A DNA stretch of 64,000 nucleotides from JAFGHJ01 sp964606065. GTDB lineage: Bacteria; Hydrothermota; UBA3072. Below the pieces are notes generated by a model. It was given only the letters and a program-made list of their open reading frames with translations. It ran no database searches and was not told the origin of the DNA. Shown here in pieces: positions 36,869 through 44,703 of this stretch (position 1 is its first letter; each line of letters starts with the position of its first letter). The stretch is from the NCBI GenBank assembly GCA_964606065.1, contig CAZSEX010000005.1:16018-80017 (forward strand), written 5' to 3'. The position numbers and the translations under genes were made by a program.

Positions 36869-37876
36869 CTATTCCGGCTTAATGGCTCTTATTTCTTCGA
36901 TTAAGGGACCAATAACTTCATCCTTAGCATATTCCTTATACATAGGCTGCACTGCTTCGATAAAAGGAGCCTGGTCAGGAGTTATTACTTCCACGCCAAC
37001 CGAATCAAGAAGCGTAAAATTCTCTTTTACAACCTCAGCCCAGAGTTTTTTCTGGTAATCCACGGATACGTCAAAAGTTTTTATTATTAAAATTTTATCT
37101 TCATCATTCAACTTATCCCATGCTTTTTTACCAGCAAGTACGACGTCCATGGGCGAGGTGTGCTTATCAAGGGAAAAATACTTGCAAACCTCGTAATGTC
37201 TCGCTGAAACAAAAGAAGGAGGATTATTCTCTGCTCCATCCACGGTACCCTGCTGCAGAGCGGTATAAAGCTCGCCCCAGCTAATAGGCGTAGGAGAAGC
37301 CCCGAGTACTTTTAGTAAATTTATAGCCACCGGACTTTTTATAACCCTTATTTTTAGATTCTTTAAATCCGCCGGCGTTCTAATCGGTTTATCCTTTGTA
37401 TAAAAACTTCTCTCCCCCGCTTCATAGAAACCAATCCCCACAAGACCTCTATCCGAACCGGCAGCCAGCAAATTTTTACCAAAAGCAGAATTAAGAACTT
37501 TCCATTTATGTTCTTTGTTTTTGAAAAGATACGGCATTCCGAGCACTTTCATTCGCGGTACAAAAGCCTCCAGACCGGCTGAAGATACTTTGGTAAAATC
37601 TAACGTCCCCATTTGAAGTTGTTCAATAAGTTCTTTTTCCCCTCCGAGTTGACCTCCGGGGTATATTTTCATTATTATTCGTCCGTTGGTGGCTTTCTTT
37701 AAAGTGTCAGCCCAGAATTCCATAGCTTTATGTACAGGATGATTTATATCGAGCGCATGCCCTAATTTCAAATTGATTTCACCTTTGACTGTCTCACCCT
37801 TACCACCGCATCCACCACTCATTAACATTGTCAAAACAATTAAAACCATGATAAAAAGATTTCTAAACACCTTCAT
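36869..37876 (-). CDS. TRAP transporter substrate-binding protein (DctP type)
   Basis: A 335-residue extracytoplasmic solute receptor. The signal sequence ends near SGGCGGKG, a possible lipoprotein anchor. Family features: LKLGHALDINHPVHKAMEFWADTLKKATNG, YPGGQLGGEKELIEQLQMGTLDF, the carboxylate-binding Arg in NLKIRVIKSPV and LYTALQQGTVDGAENNPPSF. The DHHP-like opening and the Arg site point to an organic-acid ligand. TRAP receptors of this type bind uronates as well as C4 acids; the kdu/eda neighbours make uronate the better guess. A good promoter lies upstream. Confidence 0.92.
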   Translation of the reverse strand: MKVFRNLFIMVLIVLTMLMSGGCGGKGETVKGEINLKLGHALDINHPVHKAMEFWADTLKKATNGRIIMKIYPGGQLGGEKELIEQLQMGTLDFTKVSSAGLEAFVPRMKVLGMPYLFKNKEHKWKVLNSAFGKNLLAAGSDRGLVGIGFYEAGERSFYTKDKPIRTPADLKNLKIRVIKSPVAINLLKVLGASPTPISWGELYTALQQGTVDGAENNPPSFVSARHYEVCKYFSLDKHTSPMDVVLAGKKAWDKLNDEDKILIIKTFDVSVDYQKKLWAEVVKENFTLLDSVGVEVITPDQAPFIEAVQPMYKEYAKDEVIGPLIEEIRAIKPE

Positions 37877-37923
37877 AAAATACCTCCCAATTATTATTAT
37901 ATAATATCTTAAAATCTATGACT

Positions 37924-37951
37924 ATACTAATGTTTTAGGAATCTTTGTCAA
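37924..37951 (-). promoter_or_regulatory. Promoter of TRAP operon
   Basis: Minus-strand TTGACA (37946-37951), 16-bp spacer, TAGTAT (37924-37929). A GGGAGGT ribosome-binding site precedes the dctP ATG. Confidence 0.7.
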
Positions 37952-38470
37952 GGCTATTTTGCCACTAAGACACGGAGAAAAACAATTTATTCAACCACGA
38001 AACAAACGAAATAAACTAAATTTTTTATTATGCCTTTAAAAAACAACTCCCAACCACCACATTTTTCTTACACGGAACCACGAGATTACACAGGATTATC
38101 ACAAGAAAATCGCACCGCAAAGAACGCGGAGAAAAACAAAAAAAATATATATGTGTTTAAAACTCACCCCCAAACACCAATATTTGAACCACAGAGAACC
38201 CAGAGAAACAACAAAAATTTATATTCTGTTTTTTAAAACCCTTATCCCCGCCAAAACTAAGAGGAATAACAAATAGCACGAATAACACGAATATTTTTTA
38301 TCAATTTGTAGGAGAGTCTTCTCTTTTTGAAATAAACGTAGCGTTGGGGCTTGTCCCCAACATTAATAAAAGACAATTAAAACTTCGTGTCTTGGTGCCT
38401 TTGTGGCTAAGTTTTTTAAAAAAACGAAAAGTTGACCGATAGTCCCGCAAAATCGCAGAGATAAAAAACC
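37952..38470. repeat. Intergenic repeats, family A and one family-C hairpin
   Basis: Family-A words in several blocks (GCCACTAAGACACGGAGAAAA at 37961, AACCACGAAACAAACGAAATAAAC at 37993, ACCGCAAAGAACGCGGAGAAAA near 38113, ACCACAGAGAACCCAGAGAAAC near 38189, TCTTGGTGCCTTTGTGGCTAAG near 38391) and the hairpin GTTGGGG-cttgt-CCCCAAC at 38343-38361. No gene. Confidence 0.7.
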
Positions 38471-38498
38471 TTGACATTTATCTTTTTCTGGCTACGAT
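38471..38498 (+). promoter_or_regulatory. Promoter of kduI-kduD
   Basis: TTGACA (38471-38476), 16-bp spacer, TACGAT (38493-38498). AGGGAGG at 38512-38518 is the ribosome-binding site for ATG 38527. Confidence 0.55.
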
Positions 38499-38526
38499 TT
38501 ACAATAAAGCAAGGGAGGCAGTAACT

Positions 38527-39357
38527 ATGGAAATAAGATACGCGGCGGATCCTGTCCGCTTCCCCCGTATGACGACTGATGAAATAAGGAAAAATTTTCT
38601 GATTCAATCTCTTTTTAAAGTCGGGAAAACAGAAATGATATATTCAGACATCGATCGAGCTATAATCGGCTCCGCCGTACCCTTTGATAATTCTCTTACA
38701 CTCTCCGCGACGGATGAATTAAAAGCGTCCTATTTTACGGAGCGCAGAGAACTGGGAATCCTCAATATCGGAGGATCCGGAATTGTTCAGGTTAACGGTA
38801 AAAAATATAAATTACAGGAACTCGATTGTCTGTATATCGGTAGAGGTAATGAAGAGATTTCTTTTAACAGTGATAAAGCTGATAATCCCGCTAATTTTTA
38901 TCTTTTGAGCTATCCCGCTCACAGGAAATATCCCGTAAAACTCTCGAAAAAAAAAGACGCGGAATCTTCAAATCTCGGTTCTAATAAAAACTCAAACAAA
39001 AGAACGATATACAAACATATACATCCGGACGGAATAAAAAGCTGCCAGCTGGTAATGGGCGTAACCATAATGGCATCCGGAAACGTCTGGAACACCATGC
39101 CTCCCCACACACACGAACGTAGAATGGAGGTTTATCTTTATTTCGGAATAGGAGAATCCGATAGAGTATTTCACTACTGCGGAAAACCCGAAGAAACAAG
39201 GCATATCGTTGTATCCGATAAACAGGCGGTTATTTCTCCCAGCTGGTCGATTCACTCGGGCGTGGGAACCTCTTCCTACAGTTTCTGCTGGGGAATGGGA
39301 GGAGAAAATCAATCATTCGATGATATGGATCATCTGGATATAGAAAATTTAAGATGA
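38527..39357 (+). CDS. kduI: 5-dehydro-4-deoxy-D-glucuronate isomerase
   Basis: A 276-residue cupin-fold zinc isomerase that converts 5-keto-4-deoxyuronate (from unsaturated uronates) to 3-deoxy-D-glycero-2,5-hexodiulosonate. The start EIRYAADPVRFPRMTTDEIRKNFLIQSLF and the metal site PPHTHERRMEVYLYF are family signatures; the last part has SPSWSIHSGVGTSSYSFCWGMGGENQ. Length is the family norm. Its stop overlaps the kduD start (ATGA). Together with kduD it feeds 2-keto-3-deoxygluconate; a role in hexuronate breakdown has also been reported for this enzyme in E. coli. Confidence 0.96.
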   Translation: MEIRYAADPVRFPRMTTDEIRKNFLIQSLFKVGKTEMIYSDIDRAIIGSAVPFDNSLTLSATDELKASYFTERRELGILNIGGSGIVQVNGKKYKLQELDCLYIGRGNEEISFNSDKADNPANFYLLSYPAHRKYPVKLSKKKDAESSNLGSNKNSNKRTIYKHIHPDGIKSCQLVMGVTIMASGNVWNTMPPHTHERRMEVYLYFGIGESDRVFHYCGKPEETRHIVVSDKQAVISPSWSIHSGVGTSSYSFCWGMGGENQSFDDMDHLDIENLR

Positions 39358-40130
39358 AGGATAAAAGTATATTAGATAAATTTAAATTAGAAGGCAAAAC
39401 GGCTCTGGTAACAGGCTGCAGACGCGGAATAGGCCTGGGTATGGCAGAAGCTCTGACTGAAGCCGGCGCAGATATTGTGGGAGTAAGTAAATGCCTCAAA
39501 AAGGGGAGTCAGGTAGAAAAGTTAGTAAAAACCGCTGGACGCGAATTTAAGGGATACGCGTGCGATTTTTCCGACAGAAACGCTTTATACGAATTTACAA
39601 AAAAAGTAAAGACCGATTTTGAACAAATCGACATACTTGTGAACAACGCGGGAACCATAAAAAGAAAACCCGCGGAGGAATATCCGGACGAATACTGGGA
39701 TGAAATAATAGAAGTCAATCTCAACGCCCAATTTATCCTTGCAAGAGAATTCGGAAAAGATATGATAAAAAGAGGTTATGGTAAAATTATATTTACCGCT
39801 TCTCTTTTAACCTTTTTCGGAGGAATAACGATCCCAGCCTACGCTGCGAGCAAAGGGGGAATCGGACAGCTAACCAAGGCTCTGTCCAATGAATGGTCAA
39901 AATACGGTGTAAACGTAAATGCCATAGCACCCGGTTATATCGCCACCGACAACACCCGGGCTTTAAGAGAAAACCCGAACAGAAACCGTCTTATCCTGAA
40001 CAGAATTCCTTTCGGAAGATGGGGGATTCCCGAAGACTTAAAAGGCGCGGTAGTTTTCCTCGCTTCAGAAGCGTCGGATTATGTTTGCGGTACTATTTTA
40101 ACAGTTGACGGAGGATGGACAGGGAGATAA
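39354..40130 (+). CDS. kduD: 2-deoxy-D-gluconate 3-dehydrogenase (KduD)
   Basis: A 258-residue short-chain dehydrogenase. The coenzyme motif TGCRRGIGLGMAEAL is near residues 20-34, NNAG in DILVNNAGTIKR near 92, and the catalytic Ser-Tyr-Lys is TASLLTF / YAASKGG near 143-160. The C-terminal segment IPFGRWGIPEDLKGAVVFLASEASDYVCGTILTVDGGW is typical. It reduces 3-deoxy-hexodiulosonate to 2-keto-3-deoxygluconate. It is translationally coupled to kduI and ends convergent with eda, which lies 5 bp away on the other strand. Confidence 0.94.
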   Translation: MKDKSILDKFKLEGKTALVTGCRRGIGLGMAEALTEAGADIVGVSKCLKKGSQVEKLVKTAGREFKGYACDFSDRNALYEFTKKVKTDFEQIDILVNNAGTIKRKPAEEYPDEYWDEIIEVNLNAQFILAREFGKDMIKRGYGKIIFTASLLTFFGGITIPAYAASKGGIGQLTKALSNEWSKYGVNVNAIAPGYIATDNTRALRENPNRNRLILNRIPFGRWGIPEDLKGAVVFLASEASDYVCGTILTVDGGWTGR

Positions 40131-40135
40131 CCAAC

Positions 40136-40816
40136 CTAATCTTTCGAATAAATTATGGACAACCACTTTTCCGCGACTTCTTCCATCTTCTGCGGATTGT
40201 TGATATTTTTAGTAAGGGCCGAACCGCAAAATATACCATCCGGATCGTTTTTTACAATATCTCCTAAATTTTCCTCGGAGACCCCGCCCGTATAGAACAC
40301 GGTTAAACCCTTGTAAGGTCCTTTCCAGGCTTTTGTAATACCATAAAAAGAATTTGTGGCTGTAACAGTCGGGAAAAGTTTATAAACCCACTGATAGGAA
40401 TATTTTTTCTTCAACTCCGCGAATTCACAACCATAGAGGTCTGCTTTTTTTACCAGCTGTTTCCCCACGTCACCCAAACCACCGGGAACATACATTATAT
40501 CTTCAGAAACACAAACCTCCAATACTTCAGAAATATAATCGGCAGATACGATACCGGCAACACCCTTACCGATAGCATCTTCAGCCAATTTTTCGGTCAT
40601 AACCGTTCCGGCAAGTATTAGCGCATGGGGATACTTTTCAAGAACAGCTTTTATCCCTTTAGAAGCAACCTCTGAGCGAAAAGTGATTTCCAGTGTAACT
40701 CCAAGTGGATTCAATATCTCATAAGCCTCCACACACTCGGCAGTAGCTGCCGGAGCAAGAATTGCAATCACCCTGTTTTCTTTAATTCTCTTGAACACTT
40801 CTGCCGATTTACTCAT
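40136..40816 (-). CDS. eda: 2-keto-3-deoxy-6-phosphogluconate aldolase
   Basis: A 226-residue class I aldolase splitting KDPG into pyruvate and glyceraldehyde 3-phosphate. Family landmarks: RVIAILAPA at the N-terminus, the catalytic Glu in GVTLEITFRS (near 42), GTVMTEKLAEDAIGKG, and the Schiff-base Lys in YKLFPTVTAT (usual form KLFPA; here Thr follows Pro). The phosphate loop is FYTGGVSEENL. It closes the uronate route begun by kduI and kduD, but the KDG kinase needed between them is absent from this window. Confidence 0.93.
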   Translation of the reverse strand: MSKSAEVFKRIKENRVIAILAPAATAECVEAYEILNPLGVTLEITFRSEVASKGIKAVLEKYPHALILAGTVMTEKLAEDAIGKGVAGIVSADYISEVLEVCVSEDIMYVPGGLGDVGKQLVKKADLYGCEFAELKKKYSYQWVYKLFPTVTATNSFYGITKAWKGPYKGLTVFYTGGVSEENLGDIVKNDPDGIFCGSALTKNINNPQKMEEVAEKWLSIIYSKD

Positions 40817-40844
40817 ACCTTACCTCCATTTTATAATTTTAAAA

Positions 40845-40873
40845 ATATTAGACTAAATCAACAAATTTGTCAA
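40845..40873 (-). promoter_or_regulatory. Promoter of eda
   Basis: Minus-strand TTGACA (40868-40873), 17-bp spacer, TAATAT (40845-40850), followed by GGAGGT before the ATG at 40816. Confidence 0.75.
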
Positions 40874-40914
40874 GGACTTTCTAAACCACGAAACACACAA
40901 AAAACTCGGAGCGG

Positions 40915-40942
40915 TTGACTTTTCTTTATTTTTTAGTAAAAT
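40915..40942 (+). promoter_or_regulatory. Promoter of galM
   Basis: TTGACT (40915-40920), 16-bp spacer, TAAAAT (40937-40942); AGGGAGGT is the ribosome-binding site for ATG 40983. Confidence 0.65.
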
Positions 40943-40982
40943 ATTTTTAAGTTTAACCATAAGGAGATAAAGGGAGGTAATA

Positions 40983-42116
40983 ATGGAAATATACTTATGT
41001 AAAAAACTTGTACCGTTTACATCTTTAATGTTTTTCCTGACCTGCGCAGAAGGAACATCTTCTCTATCGATCCAGAAAGAAGAATTCGGAAAAACCCCGG
41101 ACGGGAAGACGGTTAACCTGTTCACGGTAAAAAACGCCAATGGCGTAGAATTGAAAGTCAGCGAATTCGGAGCAACTCTGGTTTCCCTGAAAGTTCCCGA
41201 CAGGGAAGGAAATTTCAAAGATATCATCCTGGGATTCGACAATCTCGAAGGATATGTCAATGATGCCACATTTCAGGGAATTATAGCGGGAAGATACGCG
41301 AATCGTATCGCGAAAGGGAAGTTTACCTTAGACGGAAAAGAATACACTCTGGCTACAAATGACGGAGAAAATCATTTACACGGAGGAGTCGAAGGCTTCG
41401 GTAAAAAAGTTTGGAAAGGCGAAGAACTGAAAACCGACGAGGGCGCAGGCGTAAAACTAACATACTTAAGCGAAGACGGGGAAGAAGGGTATCCCGGAAA
41501 TCTCGAGTGCACGGTGAAATATATCCTCAACGATAACAATGAATTAAAAATAGTCCTTAACGCCAGAACAGATAAAGCAACACCCGTCAATCTCACAAAC
41601 CACGCGTACTTCAATCTAAAAGGAGAAGGTAACGGCACCATATTAGAACACAAATTGAAATTAAATGCTGAAAAATATACTCCTGTAGAAGACGGGTTAA
41701 TTCCCACAGGAGAAATAAAAAGCGTAGAAGGAACCCCTTTAGACTTCACCGAAATGAAAACCATCGGCGCAGATATAGAAAAAGTCGATAAAAAATTCAG
41801 CGGAGGTTATGATCATAATTTTGTATTACCGGATTCAGGCGATTCTCTTACCATGGTCTGCAAGGTCGTCGAACCTGAAAGTGGCAGGGTTATGGAAATG
41901 CATGCCACCATGCCCGGAGTTCAATTCTATTCAGGAAACTTTCTTGATGGATTTAAAGGCAAAGGCGGCAAAGCATATAATCAGCATTACGCGTTCTGTA
42001 TCGAACCCCAGTACTATCCCGATTCGCCCAACAAACCTGATTTCCCGTCCTGTATTCTGAGACCGGGAGAAGAAAGAGAAGAAATAATCCTTTACAAATT
42101 CTCGGTGGAAGAATAA
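40983..42116 (+). CDS. galM: Aldose 1-epimerase, exported
   Basis: A 377-residue mutarotase interconverting alpha and beta anomers of aldoses. Motifs: FGATLVSLKVPDREG, GRYANRIAKGKFTLDGKEYTLATNDGENHLHGG (His), NLTNHAYFNLKG (catalytic His) and the C-terminal Glu in FCIEPQYYPDSPN. Unlike most GalM it has an N-terminal signal, MEIYLCKKLVPFTSLMFFLTCAEG, with Cys after LT, so it may be a periplasmic lipoprotein acting on freshly released sugars. It is transcribed alone from its own promoter and ends at a strong terminator. Xylose anomers are plausible substrates by context. Confidence 0.92.
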   Translation: MEIYLCKKLVPFTSLMFFLTCAEGTSSLSIQKEEFGKTPDGKTVNLFTVKNANGVELKVSEFGATLVSLKVPDREGNFKDIILGFDNLEGYVNDATFQGIIAGRYANRIAKGKFTLDGKEYTLATNDGENHLHGGVEGFGKKVWKGEELKTDEGAGVKLTYLSEDGEEGYPGNLECTVKYILNDNNELKIVLNARTDKATPVNLTNHAYFNLKGEGNGTILEHKLKLNAEKYTPVEDGLIPTGEIKSVEGTPLDFTEMKTIGADIEKVDKKFSGGYDHNFVLPDSGDSLTMVCKVVEPESGRVMEMHATMPGVQFYSGNFLDGFKGKGGKAYNQHYAFCIEPQYYPDSPNKPDFPSCILRPGEEREEIILYKFSVEE

Positions 42117-42138
42117 ATAATAGTAGTAGATAAAGAAT

Positions 42139-42168
42139 AAAAAAGGGGGATTCTTATCCCCCTTTTTT
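42139..42168 (+). terminator. Intrinsic terminator after galM
   Basis: AAAAGGGGGAT, loop TCTT, ATCCCCC then T6. A GC stem followed by a U-run. Confidence 0.9.
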
Positions 42169-42392
42169 ATTCTAGTTAGTGCGTAGATGCGTAAATGAGT
42201 TAGCCACCCATCCCATTCGAATATTTGATTTTTTAACGCTCTAACCCTCTAACCTTTTTGTGGTCTCCGTGTGAGAATAGGTTTTTAGTGTGTTTTTTAA
42301 CACAAATTAATGGGGTCGGTGGGGTTTAGTGTATTTCGTGTGTTTCGTGGTTTAATATTCTTCTCTGTGTACTTTGTGGTTCCTTTTTCAAT
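42169..42392. repeat. Intergenic family-A repeats
   Basis: Includes CTCTAACCCTCTAACC (42239-42254), the long TTTAGTGTATTTCGTGTGTTTCGTGGTTTAAT word (about 42325-42357) and CTCTGTGTACTTTGTGGTTC (42364-42383). There is no rpmH-like frame here. Confidence 0.7.
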
Positions 42393-42447
42393 CTCCACGC
42401 TTGACAACAGCAGTACTTCTTATTAGTATAGGGTGGATTCTGGTTTG

Positions 42448-42547
42448 NNNNNNNNNNNNNNNNNNNNNNNNNNNNNNNNNNNNNNNNNNNNNNNNNNNNN
42501 NNNNNNNNNNNNNNNNNNNNNNNNNNNNNNNNNNNNNNNNNNNNNNN
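42448..42547. other. Scaffold gap 3 (100 N)
   Basis: A run of 100 N between identical 55-bp ends (42393-42447 and 42548-42602). The duplicated segment carries the rnpA promoter. Confidence 0.95.
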
Positions 42548-42555
42548 CTCCACGC

Positions 42556-42584
42556 TTGACAACAGCAGTACTTCTTATTAGTAT
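42556..42584 (+). promoter_or_regulatory. Promoter of rnpA-yidC cluster
   Basis: TTGACA (42556-42561), 17-bp spacer, TAGTAT (42579-42584). A second copy at 42401-42429 is the gap-flank duplicate. Confidence 0.65.
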
Positions 42585-42618
42585 AGGGTGGATTCTGGTT
42601 TGGAATCTTAAATTTTAG

Positions 42619-42966
42619 ATGAGAATGAAATTCGGATTCGGCAAAGAGTTGCGGATAAAGGGAAAAGAAACAATCAGTGAAGTTTATAATAAAGGAATCT
42701 TTTTCCGCGGAGATTTTATCAGTATACACTTTTTGCCGGAAAATGAAAAGAAATTTTCTATTCGAATGGAAAGAGGAATAAAAGGGGGATTAAAACGCAA
42801 CAGATTGAGACGATACCTGAGGGAAATCGTGAGAAAAGCAAATCCTTCATTAAAAAACGGTTTATATATAATTACAGGGAGAAAAACAGCTTTAATGAAA
42901 GATTACGATAAAATAAAAGACGATTTTGACAGATTATGCGTAAAGGAAAAATTATGGCTAAAGTAA
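42619..42966 (+). CDS. rnpA: Ribonuclease P protein component
   Basis: A 115-residue basic protein that aids the RNase P RNA in trimming tRNA 5' ends. Visible family features: the opening FGFGKELRIKGKETISEVYNKG, the central beta strand and the RNR signature in GGLKRNRLRRYLREIVRKA (about 52-70). It heads the rnpA-yidD-yidC-jag-mnmE-queA run. In most bacteria rpmH (ribosomal protein L34) lies directly upstream; here the space up to the galM terminator contains repeats and the promoter only. Confidence 0.93.
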   Translation: MRMKFGFGKELRIKGKETISEVYNKGIFFRGDFISIHFLPENEKKFSIRMERGIKGGLKRNRLRRYLREIVRKANPSLKNGLYIITGRKTALMKDYDKIKDDFDRLCVKEKLWLK

Positions 42967-43172
42967 TGATATCTTTATTGAAATTCTACTCAAAAAACAT
43001 ATCTGTCTTTTTCCCCAGGCGATGCAAATACTATCCTACCTGTTCGGCTTACGCTATAGAAGCTTTCAGAAGAAAGGGATTTTTCAAAGGCTTACTTTTA
43101 AGCGTATGGAGATTGTTGCGCTGCAATCCTTTCAGTAAAGGTGGATATGACCCCGTCGGAGGTAGTAAATAA
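42954..43172 (+). CDS. yidD: Membrane protein insertion efficiency factor YidD
   Basis: A 72-residue protein with the family core FYSKNISVFFPRRCKYYPTCSAYAIEAFRRKGFFKG and RLLRCNPFSKGGYDPV, including the three conserved cysteines. It assists YidC/Sec insertion. An earlier ATG at 42936 is in frame, but AAAGGA sits six bases before ATG 42954, and the family start (MxKxxIxLLxFYxxxIS) fits the later codon. The gene overlaps rnpA by 13 bp and yidC by one base (TAATG). Confidence 0.93.
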   Translation: MAKVMISLLKFYSKNISVFFPRRCKYYPTCSAYAIEAFRRKGFFKGLLLSVWRLLRCNPFSKGGYDPVGGSK

Positions 43173-44701
43173 TGGATGATTCCAGAAGAATGATATTAGG
43201 CTTTTTGCTTATATTTCTTATTATGCTGTTGTTTCAGTTTTACGCAGGTTCGAAAAAGAAAAACATCGAGCCTGAAGAAACAACCGAAAAAATCGTAACA
43301 GAAGATACCACAGAAGAAGAAATCGTAAAAGAAAATCTAACAGGATTGTTCGCGGAAAAAGAAAAAAGCGAAGAAGCAGAAAAAGACAGCGCGAAAGCTA
43401 TTAAAATAAGTACTAAACTGATGGATGTTTACCTGTCTTCTAAAGGCGGAGCTATAGATTCAGTTCATTTAAAAGATTATAAAGTAACTTTTTTCGCGAT
43501 AGACAGAAATGAACCTCTGCTTTCAACATCGATTGTCACATCCAGAAAAACCGTATCCACAGAACCGATAGATTTTAACGTCAGAGTAGAGGATAAAAAT
43601 TCGGAAAAGAAAGTTGTTTTTTCATATATGCTGGACTCTGTTCAAATGAATAAAACCTATACATTCCCGGATTCCTCTTATCTTATACATCTGGAGTGCT
43701 CTCCCAGAGCGGAATATCTTTATGAAATCGGAATCTTCGACACCGGAGAAGAATTTTCTCGTGAATCATATTACAGCGGAGCGGTCTACTACGCCGGAGG
43801 AAAATCTTACACGGTTAAAAAAGGAGATTTATTCAAGGGTTCGAATGAAGATATCTCCGGAGCAATCCAATGGGTTGGTTACAAAACTAAATATTTTTTC
43901 AGCGGTGTGGTGCCCGAGGATTATCTGGAAGATTTCATTCTAAAGAAATCTCCTGATCAACCAGTTGTTTCAGTACGAAGTGAAACGGAAGCCAGATTAT
44001 ATTTCGGTCCCCTTAAATTTTCAGTACTCTCATCCGTAAAAGAAGGATTGGAAAACGCCATATATTTCGGATGGCCTATTATACGACCCATAGCTAAGTT
44101 CATCTACAATTTCATGGTATTTCTTCATAAATATATAGATAATTACGGATTGGTAATAATTGTATTCGTGGTAGGCCTTGTTCTTGTCCTTTCGCCCCTG
44201 ACATTGCACCAGACTAAATCAATGAGCAAGATGAAAGAACTGCAGCCAAAAATGCAGGAAATTAGAAAAAAGCACAAGAATGATCCTCAGCGCATGAATC
44301 AGGAAACAATGAAACTGTATAGAGAAACCGGCTTCAATCCGTTTTCGAGCTGCCTTCCGATGTTCCTACAAATGCCTATTTTCTTTGCTTTATTCCAGGT
44401 ATTAAACGGATCCATCGAATTAAAAGGCGCGCCGTTTATTCTCTGGATAAAAGACCTTTCGCAGAAAGATCCCTATTACATACTCCCGATTCTTACAGGA
44501 ATATCGATGTTTTTACAGCAGAGGCTGATGGGCCCGGCGAACCAGGACGATCAACAAAAGATCATGTCCTACCTGATGCCCGCTTTCATTACATTCATTT
44601 TCCTTACCCTTCCCTCGGGATTAACTCTGTATTTCTTTACTTACAATATTTTAATGATAGGTGTTCAAATTTTTATCCAAAAAAGGACTAAGGAGGTCTG
44701 A
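43172..44701 (+). CDS. yidC: Membrane protein insertase YidC
   Basis: A 509-residue inner-membrane insertase/chaperone. An N-terminal helix (MILGFLLIFLIMLLFQFY) is followed by a long periplasmic beta-domain (about 70-310), as in Gram-negative YidC. The conserved 60KD_IMP core has the helix YGLVIIVFVVGLVLVLSPLT, the cytoplasmic coiled hairpin KMKELQPKMQEIRKKHKNDPQRMNQETMKLY, then PFSSCLPMFLQMPIFFALFQVL and two further helices. The order with rnpA, yidD and jag is the usual one. Confidence 0.96.
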   Translation: MDDSRRMILGFLLIFLIMLLFQFYAGSKKKNIEPEETTEKIVTEDTTEEEIVKENLTGLFAEKEKSEEAEKDSAKAIKISTKLMDVYLSSKGGAIDSVHLKDYKVTFFAIDRNEPLLSTSIVTSRKTVSTEPIDFNVRVEDKNSEKKVVFSYMLDSVQMNKTYTFPDSSYLIHLECSPRAEYLYEIGIFDTGEEFSRESYYSGAVYYAGGKSYTVKKGDLFKGSNEDISGAIQWVGYKTKYFFSGVVPEDYLEDFILKKSPDQPVVSVRSETEARLYFGPLKFSVLSSVKEGLENAIYFGWPIIRPIAKFIYNFMVFLHKYIDNYGLVIIVFVVGLVLVLSPLTLHQTKSMSKMKELQPKMQEIRKKHKNDPQRMNQETMKLYRETGFNPFSSCLPMFLQMPIFFALFQVLNGSIELKGAPFILWIKDLSQKDPYYILPILTGISMFLQQRLMGPANQDDQQKIMSYLMPAFITFIFLTLPSGLTLYFFTYNILMIGVQIFIQKRTKEV

Positions 44702-44703
44702 TT

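Noticed and set aside
37961..38230. Possible CRISPR array
   Set aside because: Repeat units are degenerate and about 9 nt long, with no regular spacers and no cas genes nearby.
38030..38236. 68-codon plus-strand frame
   Set aside because: Made of repeat words (FEPQRTQRNN); no homology or start signals.
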